NCBI GenBank assembly: GCA_964492545.1
Contig: CAZBKO010000005.1
Span: 1-47,736 of the forward strand
Origin: RGIG1934 sp964492545
Lineage (GTDB): Bacteria > Bacillota > Clostridia > Lachnospirales > Lachnospiraceae
Length of the DNA stretch: 47,736 bases
Direction: 5' to 3'
In this document: piece by piece, positions 41,280 through 47,736 of the stretch
How positions within the stretch are numbered: position 1 is the first letter of the stretch
How the letters are laid out: every line of letters begins with the position of its first letter
Translations under genes and position numbers: made by a program
Notes under the pieces: generated by a model
Told to the model about the DNA's origin: nothing
What the model saw: only the letters and a program-made list of their open reading frames with translations
Databases searched by the model: none

Positions 41280-41702
41280 TTATAACTGACCTAAGATCAT
41301 GAAAGAGATGATTAATCCGTAAAGACAAACACCTTCTGCAAGACCTACGAAGATAAGAGATTTACCAAGAATACTTCCATCTTCGCTGATAGCACCAAGA
41401 GCAGCACTTGCAGCACTTGCAACCGCAATACCACCACCAACACATGATAAACCAGTTGATAAAGCAGCAGCCAGATAACCAAGACCTGTAGCAAGACCAC
41501 CGTTAGTTGCTACTTCAGCAGCCTGAGCGTTTCCTGTGAATAAAACTACCTGACCGATGATTAAGATACTGAAAAATGTTACTACGTTAAATGCGAGGGA
41601 TTTTTTGTATTTTCCTCTGCTTCTTTCTCCAAAATAGAATGCTCCAAATGGAATTACTATACTAAGTAAAAGTGCGATTGTTAATGTTATTTGAACTGTC
41701 AT
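41280..41702 (-). CDS. ntpK: V-type ATPase membrane rotor subunit K
   Basis: A 140-residue proteolipid with four hydrophobic helices (about 4-24, 38-57, 69-97, 112-138). Only the second hairpin shows the ring motif: GGGIAVASAASAALGAISED and GLAEGVCLYGLI with the ion-carrying Glu. The first pair of helices lacks a carboxylate, so each chain offers one ion site. Na+ or H+ cannot be set from sequence: the Tyr five residues after the Glu is kept, but the Gln and Ser ligands of known Na+ rings are replaced by Gly. Confidence 0.92.
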   Translation of the reverse strand: MTVQITLTIALLLSIVIPFGAFYFGERSRGKYKKSLAFNVVTFFSILIIGQVVLFTGNAQAAEVATNGGLATGLGYLAAALSTGLSCVGGGIAVASAASAALGAISEDGSILGKSLIFVGLAEGVCLYGLIISFMILGQL

Positions 41703-41732
41703 AATTTAATTGCCTCCTTGTATTTTAAAATA

Positions 41733-43655
41733 TTATTTACGTTTAAATGGTTTGAATTCACGACCATTTCCTTTGTAGAAACGGCTGAATAATTCGTAAT
41801 ATTCAAGACGAAGTACCTGAATACCAACGATAAGTCCTTCTAAGCCCATAACGAACAGGTTACCAATAATGATAACGCTAATGTTAGGTGAACCCTTTTC
41901 AGCACCTGCTAACATAAGAACAACCTCCATGATAGCGGCATGGCTGACTGCAAATGCACCGATACGGACAAATGACAATGTGTTAGAGAAGTAACTAAGT
42001 AATACTTCAAACATTTCGAAGAATGTCTGTGTTATGAACATTCCAACACTGTCTGGTAAAAGCTTTGACTTTTTCTCCACAAGATTTGTAAGTGGCTCTT
42101 TGAGCGCAATAACAAGAAGTGGAAGTATGAACATAATTGCAAGTACGATTCCGGCAGGAAGTGTATTACCTGTCATAAATAATACTATTACAGCAACAAC
42201 TGCACCGTAGAAGACAAGTCCTGCAAGTCCGTTGGTGTCGAAGAAGGTATTTTCAACATCATTTGCTCTAAGTCCATTGATTATATGAAGGACCATTGAG
42301 AAAATAATGAGTGCCATACCAAATGCTATTGCAACTATAAACACTGTGTTAAGTTTTCCTACGAAAGGAATGGTTGTCATGTGTGATACAGGTCTAAGCC
42401 AAAGCGGCTCGATTATATCCTCAAATCCGAAAACACTTCCGAACATGAAACCAAATATAGTTGAGAAGAAGCCTGCGCATGCGATAATAGCTGCAAGATT
42501 TATCTTCTTAAACTTGTAAAGCAGTAATCCACCTACAAGAAGCAATGCTCCCTGTCCGGCATCACCAAACATGGCACCAAATATAAATGCATATGTCAGT
42601 GCTACGATTAAGGTTGGATCAATTTCGTTATAAGCTGGAAGTCCATACATTCTAATGAACATCTCAAATGGCTTAATAATTTTAGGATTCTTAAGCTTTG
42701 TAGGTGGCATCTTCTTGCTGTTCTTAGGAGCATCCTCAACGATACAGACAACATTAGTATCATTTTCCAATTCCTTAGAGAAAGAATCGGCATCGTTTTC
42801 TGACATCCATCCACAGACAATGTAGAATACATTACCTTCGTTTGTAGTTCTTGCGGCAACCTTTCGAACGTCAAAGTTCTCATAGGCTCCTTTAATTCTC
42901 TCGTAAGCTGCGAGTATGTTTTCTTTGTCCGATGCAAGAATCTCGGCAATCTTCTCATTGAGAAGTGCAATTTTCTCATCAACTTTGCTTATCTGCTCTG
43001 TCAAATACTTGCAGGCCTCCTCAGGAGTACCCTTTGATTCGTCAGGGACAAATGTTCTTTCAAAATGTAATGATGTATAGATAGCGTCTACCTTATCGCT
43101 TTCAGCTTCAGGTACGAAATATACACCCCAGACATATTCGTTGTCTGTTGTACATTTTGCAAATACGGTAGCCATATCATTGATACCGTAGTCTTCCATC
43201 TTAGACCAGTATTCCTTAGGAATTCGTCCAAAACGGAACTTAATGTGTTCAAAATGAAGAATACTTGATATATCGTATTTCAAATCCTTGAAAGGACGTA
43301 TTTTATCAAAAGCATCCTGGTATTTCTTTTTCTTTTCTGTGAGTCCGTCTATCTGACTGTTAAGCTTTGCGATCTGACTTGTGATTTTGCTGACAAGACG
43401 ATTGGAAGCATCAACATTTAGAAGTTCTATATTAGTTACAGGTTCGTAAGTTATATGATTCACCAGTTCAGAAGCTTTACTGAACATTTCCTTGTAAGGA
43501 TTGGTTTCAACGTAAGGTCTTAAGTCCTTAACAGCACCATGTTCGAGCATCGCATTCTCTAAATGAATTTCGTATTTAGATAAATACTGATTAATAACTC
43601 GGTCGATATCATCGGTAGGTCCTGTAATACTAACAAATTTCATTTTTACAATCAC
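41733..43655 (-). CDS. ntpI: V-type ATPase subunit I (a-like stator)
   Basis: A 640-residue protein with a cytoplasmic N-terminal half rich in coiled coil (about 95-280) and a C-terminal membrane half of about seven helices from residue 345, carrying the GAMFGDAGQGALLLVGG and FVRIGAFAVSHAAIMEVV motifs with the channel Arg in the second. The start is a GTG at 43655 behind GGAGGT; an ATG four codons later is an alternative. It channels ions against the K ring. Confidence 0.94.
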   Translation of the reverse strand: MIVKMKFVSITGPTDDIDRVINQYLSKYEIHLENAMLEHGAVKDLRPYVETNPYKEMFSKASELVNHITYEPVTNIELLNVDASNRLVSKITSQIAKLNSQIDGLTEKKKKYQDAFDKIRPFKDLKYDISSILHFEHIKFRFGRIPKEYWSKMEDYGINDMATVFAKCTTDNEYVWGVYFVPEAESDKVDAIYTSLHFERTFVPDESKGTPEEACKYLTEQISKVDEKIALLNEKIAEILASDKENILAAYERIKGAYENFDVRKVAARTTNEGNVFYIVCGWMSENDADSFSKELENDTNVVCIVEDAPKNSKKMPPTKLKNPKIIKPFEMFIRMYGLPAYNEIDPTLIVALTYAFIFGAMFGDAGQGALLLVGGLLLYKFKKINLAAIIACAGFFSTIFGFMFGSVFGFEDIIEPLWLRPVSHMTTIPFVGKLNTVFIVAIAFGMALIIFSMVLHIINGLRANDVENTFFDTNGLAGLVFYGAVVAVIVLFMTGNTLPAGIVLAIMFILPLLVIALKEPLTNLVEKKSKLLPDSVGMFITQTFFEMFEVLLSYFSNTLSFVRIGAFAVSHAAIMEVVLMLAGAEKGSPNISVIIIGNLFVMGLEGLIVGIQVLRLEYYELFSRFYKGNGREFKPFKRK

Positions 43656-43671
43656 TGACTATTCACCTCCG

Positions 43672-44715
43672 TTATCTTATAATTTTAAGTATTTCATCGG
43701 TAGGATAAGAATATCTTATACATTCCGTTGCGGTAATAAGTTTCGAAATCTCTCGCTGCTTCATATAGAAGAAGCTGTCCACACACGCAAGCGAATATGG
43801 ATTGTTACGAGCGGTTCTGTTATGAAACTTATTCATTAACTGCCTATACATCTGTTCCAGCGTAAGGTGCTCGGTGTCAGAGACGCCATTTAGCATCTTA
43901 CCATAATATGTTTCATTTAATATAGAAGAAAAGTCCTGCATATTTTCCGATTCGACTAAGGCTTTTACCTGTGTCTTCTTGAGGCGGAAATTAATAGGGA
44001 TAAGGAAAGAATATAAATCTGCATTGCTGGATTTGTAGTATGACTTAACTCTGTAAATCCATTGTATATTCAGAATATCTATTCTGTATCCATAATCTTC
44101 TGTTACTACCTTAAGGTCTGTTCCACTTAAATACTTGCTCTTATTTCTCCACACTGATGTGAACTGGAGAACATCAAGACATAATTCATAGTCGAATAAT
44201 GTCGAATTGCCAAGCTCGTATACTCTCCTTAATGGAGCGTAGAATTTTGTGTTCTTTAAAGCTTCCAAACACTGTTCAATAGTAGCAATATCTGATAATT
44301 CCTGTATTGGAATCGAAGAGAATTTAATGAAATATGGTCCGAGTATTGAAGAATCAATAAGAACAGGTTTCTTTTCAAAAATCTGTCTGAAAACGGACTT
44401 TAGTAATTGAACTTCGTATTTCATAAAAAATAACTGTAAATATTTGCGCTGCTTAATGCTTGCAAAATTGTACAGCTTGGAAAAATCCTTGTAACGTGAC
44501 AGGGTTAATATTTTCTCCAGGTTTCCACGGTGTATCATGGTGGTGTCGACTGACGTAAATAAATCAGAGTAACCAGGATGATGTGACAGAAATGAAACAA
44601 CCTCTGAAACAGAATGTAAATTGGCGATTTCTTCAAATTCGTCAGTGGTAAGCAGATTGCTTTCCATTGCACGTACCTTTGTGGCAAGACCACTGTAGGC
44701 TAAGAGACTGCTCAA
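43672..44715 (-). CDS. ntpC: V-type ATPase subunit C
   Basis: A 347-residue helical subunit of the AC39/d family, which joins the central stalk to the rotor ring. It has the LLAYSGLATKVRAMESNLLT start and a NPYSLACVDSFFYMKQREISKLITATECIRY C-terminal signature typical of the family. The start codon is TTG at 44715, with AAAGGAGTGA overlapping the end of the preceding gene. Confidence 0.9.
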   Translation of the reverse strand: MSSLLAYSGLATKVRAMESNLLTTDEFEEIANLHSVSEVVSFLSHHPGYSDLFTSVDTTMIHRGNLEKILTLSRYKDFSKLYNFASIKQRKYLQLFFMKYEVQLLKSVFRQIFEKKPVLIDSSILGPYFIKFSSIPIQELSDIATIEQCLEALKNTKFYAPLRRVYELGNSTLFDYELCLDVLQFTSVWRNKSKYLSGTDLKVVTEDYGYRIDILNIQWIYRVKSYYKSSNADLYSFLIPINFRLKKTQVKALVESENMQDFSSILNETYYGKMLNGVSDTEHLTLEQMYRQLMNKFHNRTARNNPYSLACVDSFFYMKQREISKLITATECIRYSYPTDEILKIIR

Positions 44716-44720
44716 TTAAA

Positions 44721-45044
44721 TCACTCCTTTGTAAGGTCATTTACTATCTGGTTGGCCAGTGCTGTGTGATTGTTCTCAAACCATTCATCCATCTTGGATA
44801 AGGTCTGCATAGTCTCCACACGCGATCTGGCAAGTTCGGCATCTTTATCGGCCTGCAACTTGGCTTCGAATTCTGCAAGTTCTTTTTTCGTTGTCTCATC
44901 AAGCTTTTCATCAAAATCTTTGATTTTCTGCTTAATCTCAGTGGCATATGCTTCTTTGTCTGCCTCGGAGTTGGATAAGACTCTGGCTGCTGCGTCGTCT
45001 ATCTTAGATAGCTCGGCAATAACCTGATCAATTTGATTGTCCAT
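44721..45044 (-). CDS. V-type ATPase peripheral-stalk subunit (G/H-like, coiled coil)
   Basis: A 107-residue protein that is one long charged helix with few aromatic residues, as in stalk subunit G/H (NtpF, AhaH). It is the first gene of the operon and pairs with subunit E in the stator stalk of related enzymes. AAGGAGG precedes the ATG. Position and helix character support the call, as sequence identity in this family is low. Confidence 0.75.
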   Translation of the reverse strand: MDNQIDQVIAELSKIDDAAARVLSNSEADKEAYATEIKQKIKDFDEKLDETTKKELAEFEAKLQADKDAELARSRVETMQTLSKMDEWFENNHTALANQIVNDLTKE

Positions 45045-45236
45045 ATGAAGCCTCCTTAACTATAATCTTGTAGCGTTACTACAGGGTAACACATACTCAT
45101 TTAATATCATACTACTTTTTTTAAAAAAATCTAGCAAAATTTTAACTAAAAAAAATTAGTATAAACTTTTTTTTTAAGCGATTTTATTGTATATTATATA
45201 GGTATTAACTAAAAAAAGTGAGGATTATGTAAGAAA
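45045..45236. other. AT-rich divergent intergenic region between V-ATPase operon and trmB
   Basis: This 192-base gap holds A and T tracts, probably curved DNA, and a direct repeat TTAACTAAAAAAA at 45142-45154 and 45205-45217, 63 bases apart. A hairpin GTTAC...GTAAC lies at 45077-45092, in the V-ATPase leader. TATATT at 45190-45195 could be the trmB -10 and ATCATA at 45106-45111 (TATGAT on the minus strand) the V-ATPase -10. No good -35 is seen for either. Confidence 0.5.
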
Positions 45237-45872
45237 ATGAGATTAAGAAACGTAAGAGGCTCGAAGGAAGCCATAGAAGCAAATGAGTTTGCAATCAATA
45301 TTCCAGAGGAGCATAAGGGAAAATGGAACGAAGTATTTGGCAACAATAATCCTATTTTTATAGAGATTGGAATGGGCAAGGGTAAGTTTATAACTACATT
45401 GGCACAAAACAATCCGGATATCAATTATATAGGAATTGAAAAATTTTCAAGCGTCCTCATTCGTGCCCTTGAAAAGAGAGAGGAAGTTGAGTTATCGAAT
45501 CTTTTCTACATAAGAATGGATGCAGAGAATATTCAGGATGTATTTGCACCGGGAGAAGTGGATAGAATATATTTGAACTTCTCAGATCCATGGCCAAAGG
45601 ATAGACATGCCAAAAGAAGACTTACCTCCAGACAGTTCTTTGCACGATATAATAATGTGCTTGCAGCTGATGGTCAGGTTGAGTTCAAAACAGATAATAG
45701 ACTGCTCTTTGATTTTTCTATGGAAGAAATCCCGGAGGCCGGATGGACCATAACAGAATCGTCTTATGATCTTCATAATAGTGATATGGCAGAAGGAAAT
45801 GTTATGACAGAGTATGAAGAGAAATTTTCATCAATGGGAAATCCTATTCATAAACTAATAGCAAAGAGATAA
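45237..45872 (+). CDS. trmB: tRNA (guanine-N7)-methyltransferase
   Basis: A 211-residue SAM-dependent enzyme making m7G46 in tRNA. The SAM-binding loop is IEIGMGKGKFI (about 42-52) and the family signature SDPWPKDRHAKRRLTS is at about 115-130, with the catalytic Asp. The length is normal. A GTGAGG site is upstream. It is followed by a small basic protein gene and thioredoxin, probably in one transcript. Confidence 0.94.
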   Translation: MRLRNVRGSKEAIEANEFAINIPEEHKGKWNEVFGNNNPIFIEIGMGKGKFITTLAQNNPDINYIGIEKFSSVLIRALEKREEVELSNLFYIRMDAENIQDVFAPGEVDRIYLNFSDPWPKDRHAKRRLTSRQFFARYNNVLAADGQVEFKTDNRLLFDFSMEEIPEAGWTITESSYDLHNSDMAEGNVMTEYEEKFSSMGNPIHKLIAKR

Positions 45873-45885
45873 GCCGGGTGAGATT

Positions 45886-46014
45886 ATGGCGAAGTCCATG
45901 AAAGTCAAGATTAAGCAGATGATGTATGACAGACGTGGAGTAAATAGGACAATAAGCAACATGAAGAAGTCACTTGATGAGGTGACGAAGATACTTAATT
46001 CAAAAAATAAATAA
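45886..46014 (+). CDS. Small basic protein, 42 residues, between trmB and trxA
   Basis: An ATG at 45886 with GGGTGAG five bases upstream opens a 42-codon frame to TAA at 46014. The product is Lys/Met-rich (MAKSMKVKIKQMMYDRRG start), helical and strongly basic. It starts 13 bases after trmB and ends 21 bases before thioredoxin, with its own ribosome site. Function is unknown; a small RNA- or ribosome-binding peptide is possible. Confidence 0.65.
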   Translation: MAKSMKVKIKQMMYDRRGVNRTISNMKKSLDEVTKILNSKNK

Positions 46015-46035
46015 GTAAAAAGAGAGGATGGTTGT

Positions 46036-46350
46036 ATGACAGTATTTACAGATGAGAATTTTGAGCAGGAGGTACTTAAGAGTGAAACTCTTGTACTGGT
46101 TGATTTCTATGCGGACTGGTGCGGGCCATGTAAGATGATGGCGCCTGTTGTTGCAGCACTTGCAAGTGAATATGCGGGAAAAGTCAAGGTTGGTAAAATA
46201 GATGTTGACCAGAATGGCGAAACTGCAATGAATTACAGAGTAATGTCTATTCCGACATTAGTATTGTTTAAGGATGGAAAGGCTATTGACAGAATTGAGG
46301 GAGCAGTTCCTCAGGCAATGGTAAAACAGAAGATAGATAGAGCCTTATAA
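46036..46350 (+). CDS. trxA: Thioredoxin
   Basis: A 104-residue thioredoxin with the redox motif WCGPCK near residues 28-33, the cis-Pro in SIPTLVLF, and the Asp in the core strand. It reduces protein disulfides in the cytoplasm. GAGAGGATG lies upstream of the ATG. It ends at a strong terminator. Confidence 0.95.
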   Translation: MTVFTDENFEQEVLKSETLVLVDFYADWCGPCKMMAPVVAALASEYAGKVKVGKIDVDQNGETAMNYRVMSIPTLVLFKDGKAIDRIEGAVPQAMVKQKIDRAL

Positions 46351-46354
46351 GATG

Positions 46355-46410
46355 TATAGAAAATGAGCCCTGATGGAATGTGAATTTCCAACAGGGCTCA
46401 TTTTCTATAT
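46355..46410. terminator. Bidirectional terminator between trxA and the AI-2E transporter gene
   Basis: An 18-pair perfect stem (46355-46372 with 46392-46409) encloses a further small pairing (TGGAA/TTCCA). Both strands carry T-rich flanks, and it lies between two convergent genes. Confidence 0.88.
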
Positions 46411-46416
46411 ACAAGC

Positions 46417-47652
46417 TTATTTCTCCTTGTCATCCTTGGATGGCTTTTTCAATTCGGGAAGATAGTATCCGTCATTGAGCGTATATTCATCAGCTGAAAT
46501 TGCTTTTCTTTCAAGACGTTTGTTAAGAAAACGGTCAACGAGAAAAGCGATAACTGCTACACATGGAACACCGAGGAACATTCCAATAGGTCCGGCAACC
46601 CATCCACCGATGGTGATTGCAAATATTATCCACAGTGGTCGTAGTCCTGTGCTTCCGCCTAGAATCTTTGGTCCAAGGTAAAGACCATCAAACTGCTGAA
46701 GCAGAAATATGAGAATGGTAAATACAATTGCGGCCTTAACGTTGACAGTTAACAATATAATTACACCAGGCACGGCACCGATAAAAGGTCCAAAGTATGG
46801 AATCATATTTGTTATTCCAACGATAACGCTGATAAGTACAGCAAATTTCAAGTGAAGTATGGACATGAATCCAAAACACATAAAACCAATTATAGTCGAA
46901 TCAATGGTTTTTCCAATAATGAATTTACTAAAAATACTGTTGCATTCAGCGAGTGTTGACAGCAGACCGGATGCACGTTCCTTTTTCATACAGGCATATA
47001 ATGCCTTTCTAAAATTAGTTATAAGCCTGTTTCTATCAATGAGCATATACACAGAAACGATTATTGCAATAGCAATATTGATGGTCCATGACAGCACAGA
47101 AACTGATGTATTATACAGGAACGGCAAGATTGTATCGAGTGAGCCCTTAACAAAATTAATTATTGTTGCACTGTTGTTCTCAAGGAGAGAAGTAACATAT
47201 GACAAATCAAAATCAGGATGCTTTTGACTCTCTTTGTTAAGGAAATCAATTAACTTATCATATGAGGTCTGTGTGCCATAGTAAATGGTTTTTAGACTTT
47301 CGTATATCTGTGGAACAATAAATATGATACAGGCAATAATTATTCCAAAAACAATAATGTATGATAATAATATGGAAATAACGCTTCGCACAGTTTGATT
47401 CTTAATGTGAATATACTTATATAATAAAATATCAATTCGCTTTACTAGGGGATTGAGAAGGTATGCAATAAACACACCAATAATATATGGTGAAAGTACA
47501 TTTAGCATTTTCTCAAATACTGATATTGTAGAACTCATATTTAAGACTAGCTTAATGGCAATTGCAGAAATGAGTATAACGCCGACTGCGTATACACTGA
47601 TTGTGTAGTAGGTTCGGTTTTTTTCGAACTTGTTCAACTTATTATTATCCAT
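46417..47652 (-). CDS. AI-2E family transporter (UPF0118/PF01594)
   Basis: A 411-residue membrane protein with about eight helices and the family blocks: LLNPLVKRID after the second helix, VGITNMIPYFGPFIGAVPG, and QQFDGLYLGPKILGGSTGLRPLWIIFAITIGG near the C-terminus. Members export AI-2 in E. coli (TqsA), but many clostridial homologues have other or unknown substrates, including Na+ transport, so I do not assign one. The ATG at 47652 is chosen because GGAGGA lies just upstream, partly formed by an earlier in-frame ATG (47667). The last residues are Lys-rich. The promoter would lie in the 84 bases to the window edge. Confidence 0.86.
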   Translation of the reverse strand: MDNNKLNKFEKNRTYYTISVYAVGVILISAIAIKLVLNMSSTISVFEKMLNVLSPYIIGVFIAYLLNPLVKRIDILLYKYIHIKNQTVRSVISILLSYIIVFGIIIACIIFIVPQIYESLKTIYYGTQTSYDKLIDFLNKESQKHPDFDLSYVTSLLENNSATIINFVKGSLDTILPFLYNTSVSVLSWTINIAIAIIVSVYMLIDRNRLITNFRKALYACMKKERASGLLSTLAECNSIFSKFIIGKTIDSTIIGFMCFGFMSILHLKFAVLISVIVGITNMIPYFGPFIGAVPGVIILLTVNVKAAIVFTILIFLLQQFDGLYLGPKILGGSTGLRPLWIIFAITIGGWVAGPIGMFLGVPCVAVIAFLVDRFLNKRLERKAISADEYTLNDGYYLPELKKPSKDDKEK

Positions 47653-47736
47653 AACGTGGTCCTCCATGATGCTGATGATGTGCTACAATTAATTCTATAG
47701 TATGTTAACTGTAAAATCAACTAAATTCATAATTTG

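Overview
The window looks like chromosome from an AT-rich, Gram-positive member of the Clostridia, most likely Lachnospiraceae. The evidence is the gene content: DUF4358 and DUF4430 proteins, a KapD-like exonuclease, BIG2/FN3-rich secreted proteins, a complete V-type ATPase operon, ECF transporter genes, strong GGAGG ribosome binding sites and frequent GTG/TTG starts. A Lachnospira/[Eubacterium] eligens-like genus is only a guess. I see no phage, insertion sequence or CRISPR array. Layout, left to right. (1) 1-260: a tRNA-Arg(CCT) gene with tandem promoters and its own terminator. (2) 329-14737: fourteen same-strand genes with gaps of under 30 bases or overlaps, so possibly one long transcript. 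They encode a membrane coiled-coil protein with FliM-like C-terminal motifs, a DEDD exonuclease with an added zinc-ribbon-like tail, a GGDEF protein broken by an amber codon, a DUF2007 protein, a (p)ppGpp-hydrolase-like HD protein, a BIG2 surface protein, a FecR-like/DUF4430 surface protein, an ECF vitamin transporter (two T subunits, one fused double ATPase, one S subunit), an NhaC-type antiporter, a small protein and an intact GGDEF protein. (3) 14818-17014: a beta-glucoside-type PTS EIIBCA with a classic BglG/LicT antiterminator (RAT) overlapping a leader terminator. (4) 17095-18210: a LysM-GH18 spore-type glucosaminidase. (5) 18327-22119, minus strand: an XRE regulator, a class D-like sortase coupled to a thioester/CnaB adhesin ending in VPKTA, and a K+ channel. 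(6) 22224-30313: two large secreted proteins sharing the same C-terminal domain types. The first (pectate-lyase-like beta-helix) is broken by a TGA, a TAA and a probable frameshift. The second (GLUG solenoid repeats) is intact. (7) 30451-34755: a transglutaminase-like protein and a DUF4358 lipoprotein, a WYL regulator coupled to aldose 1-epimerase, and a Thr-rich lipoprotein. (8) 34909-36426: a D,D-carboxypeptidase with a very basic cytoplasmic tail. (9) 36490-45044, minus strand: a nine-gene V-type ATPase operon (order G/H-C-I-K-F-E-A-B-D). (10) 45237-47652: trmB, an unlisted 42-residue basic small protein and thioredoxin, converging on an AI-2E family transporter across a bidirectional terminator. 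The strongest candidates for something little described are the FecR-like/DUF4430 protein embedded in a two-T ECF transporter operon, probably for a corrinoid, and the repeat protein with paired FliM-like motifs. The clearest regulatory find is the RAT/terminator pair in front of the PTS gene. Two genes carry in-frame nonsense codons of all three types, which argues for gene decay (or assembly error) rather than recoding.
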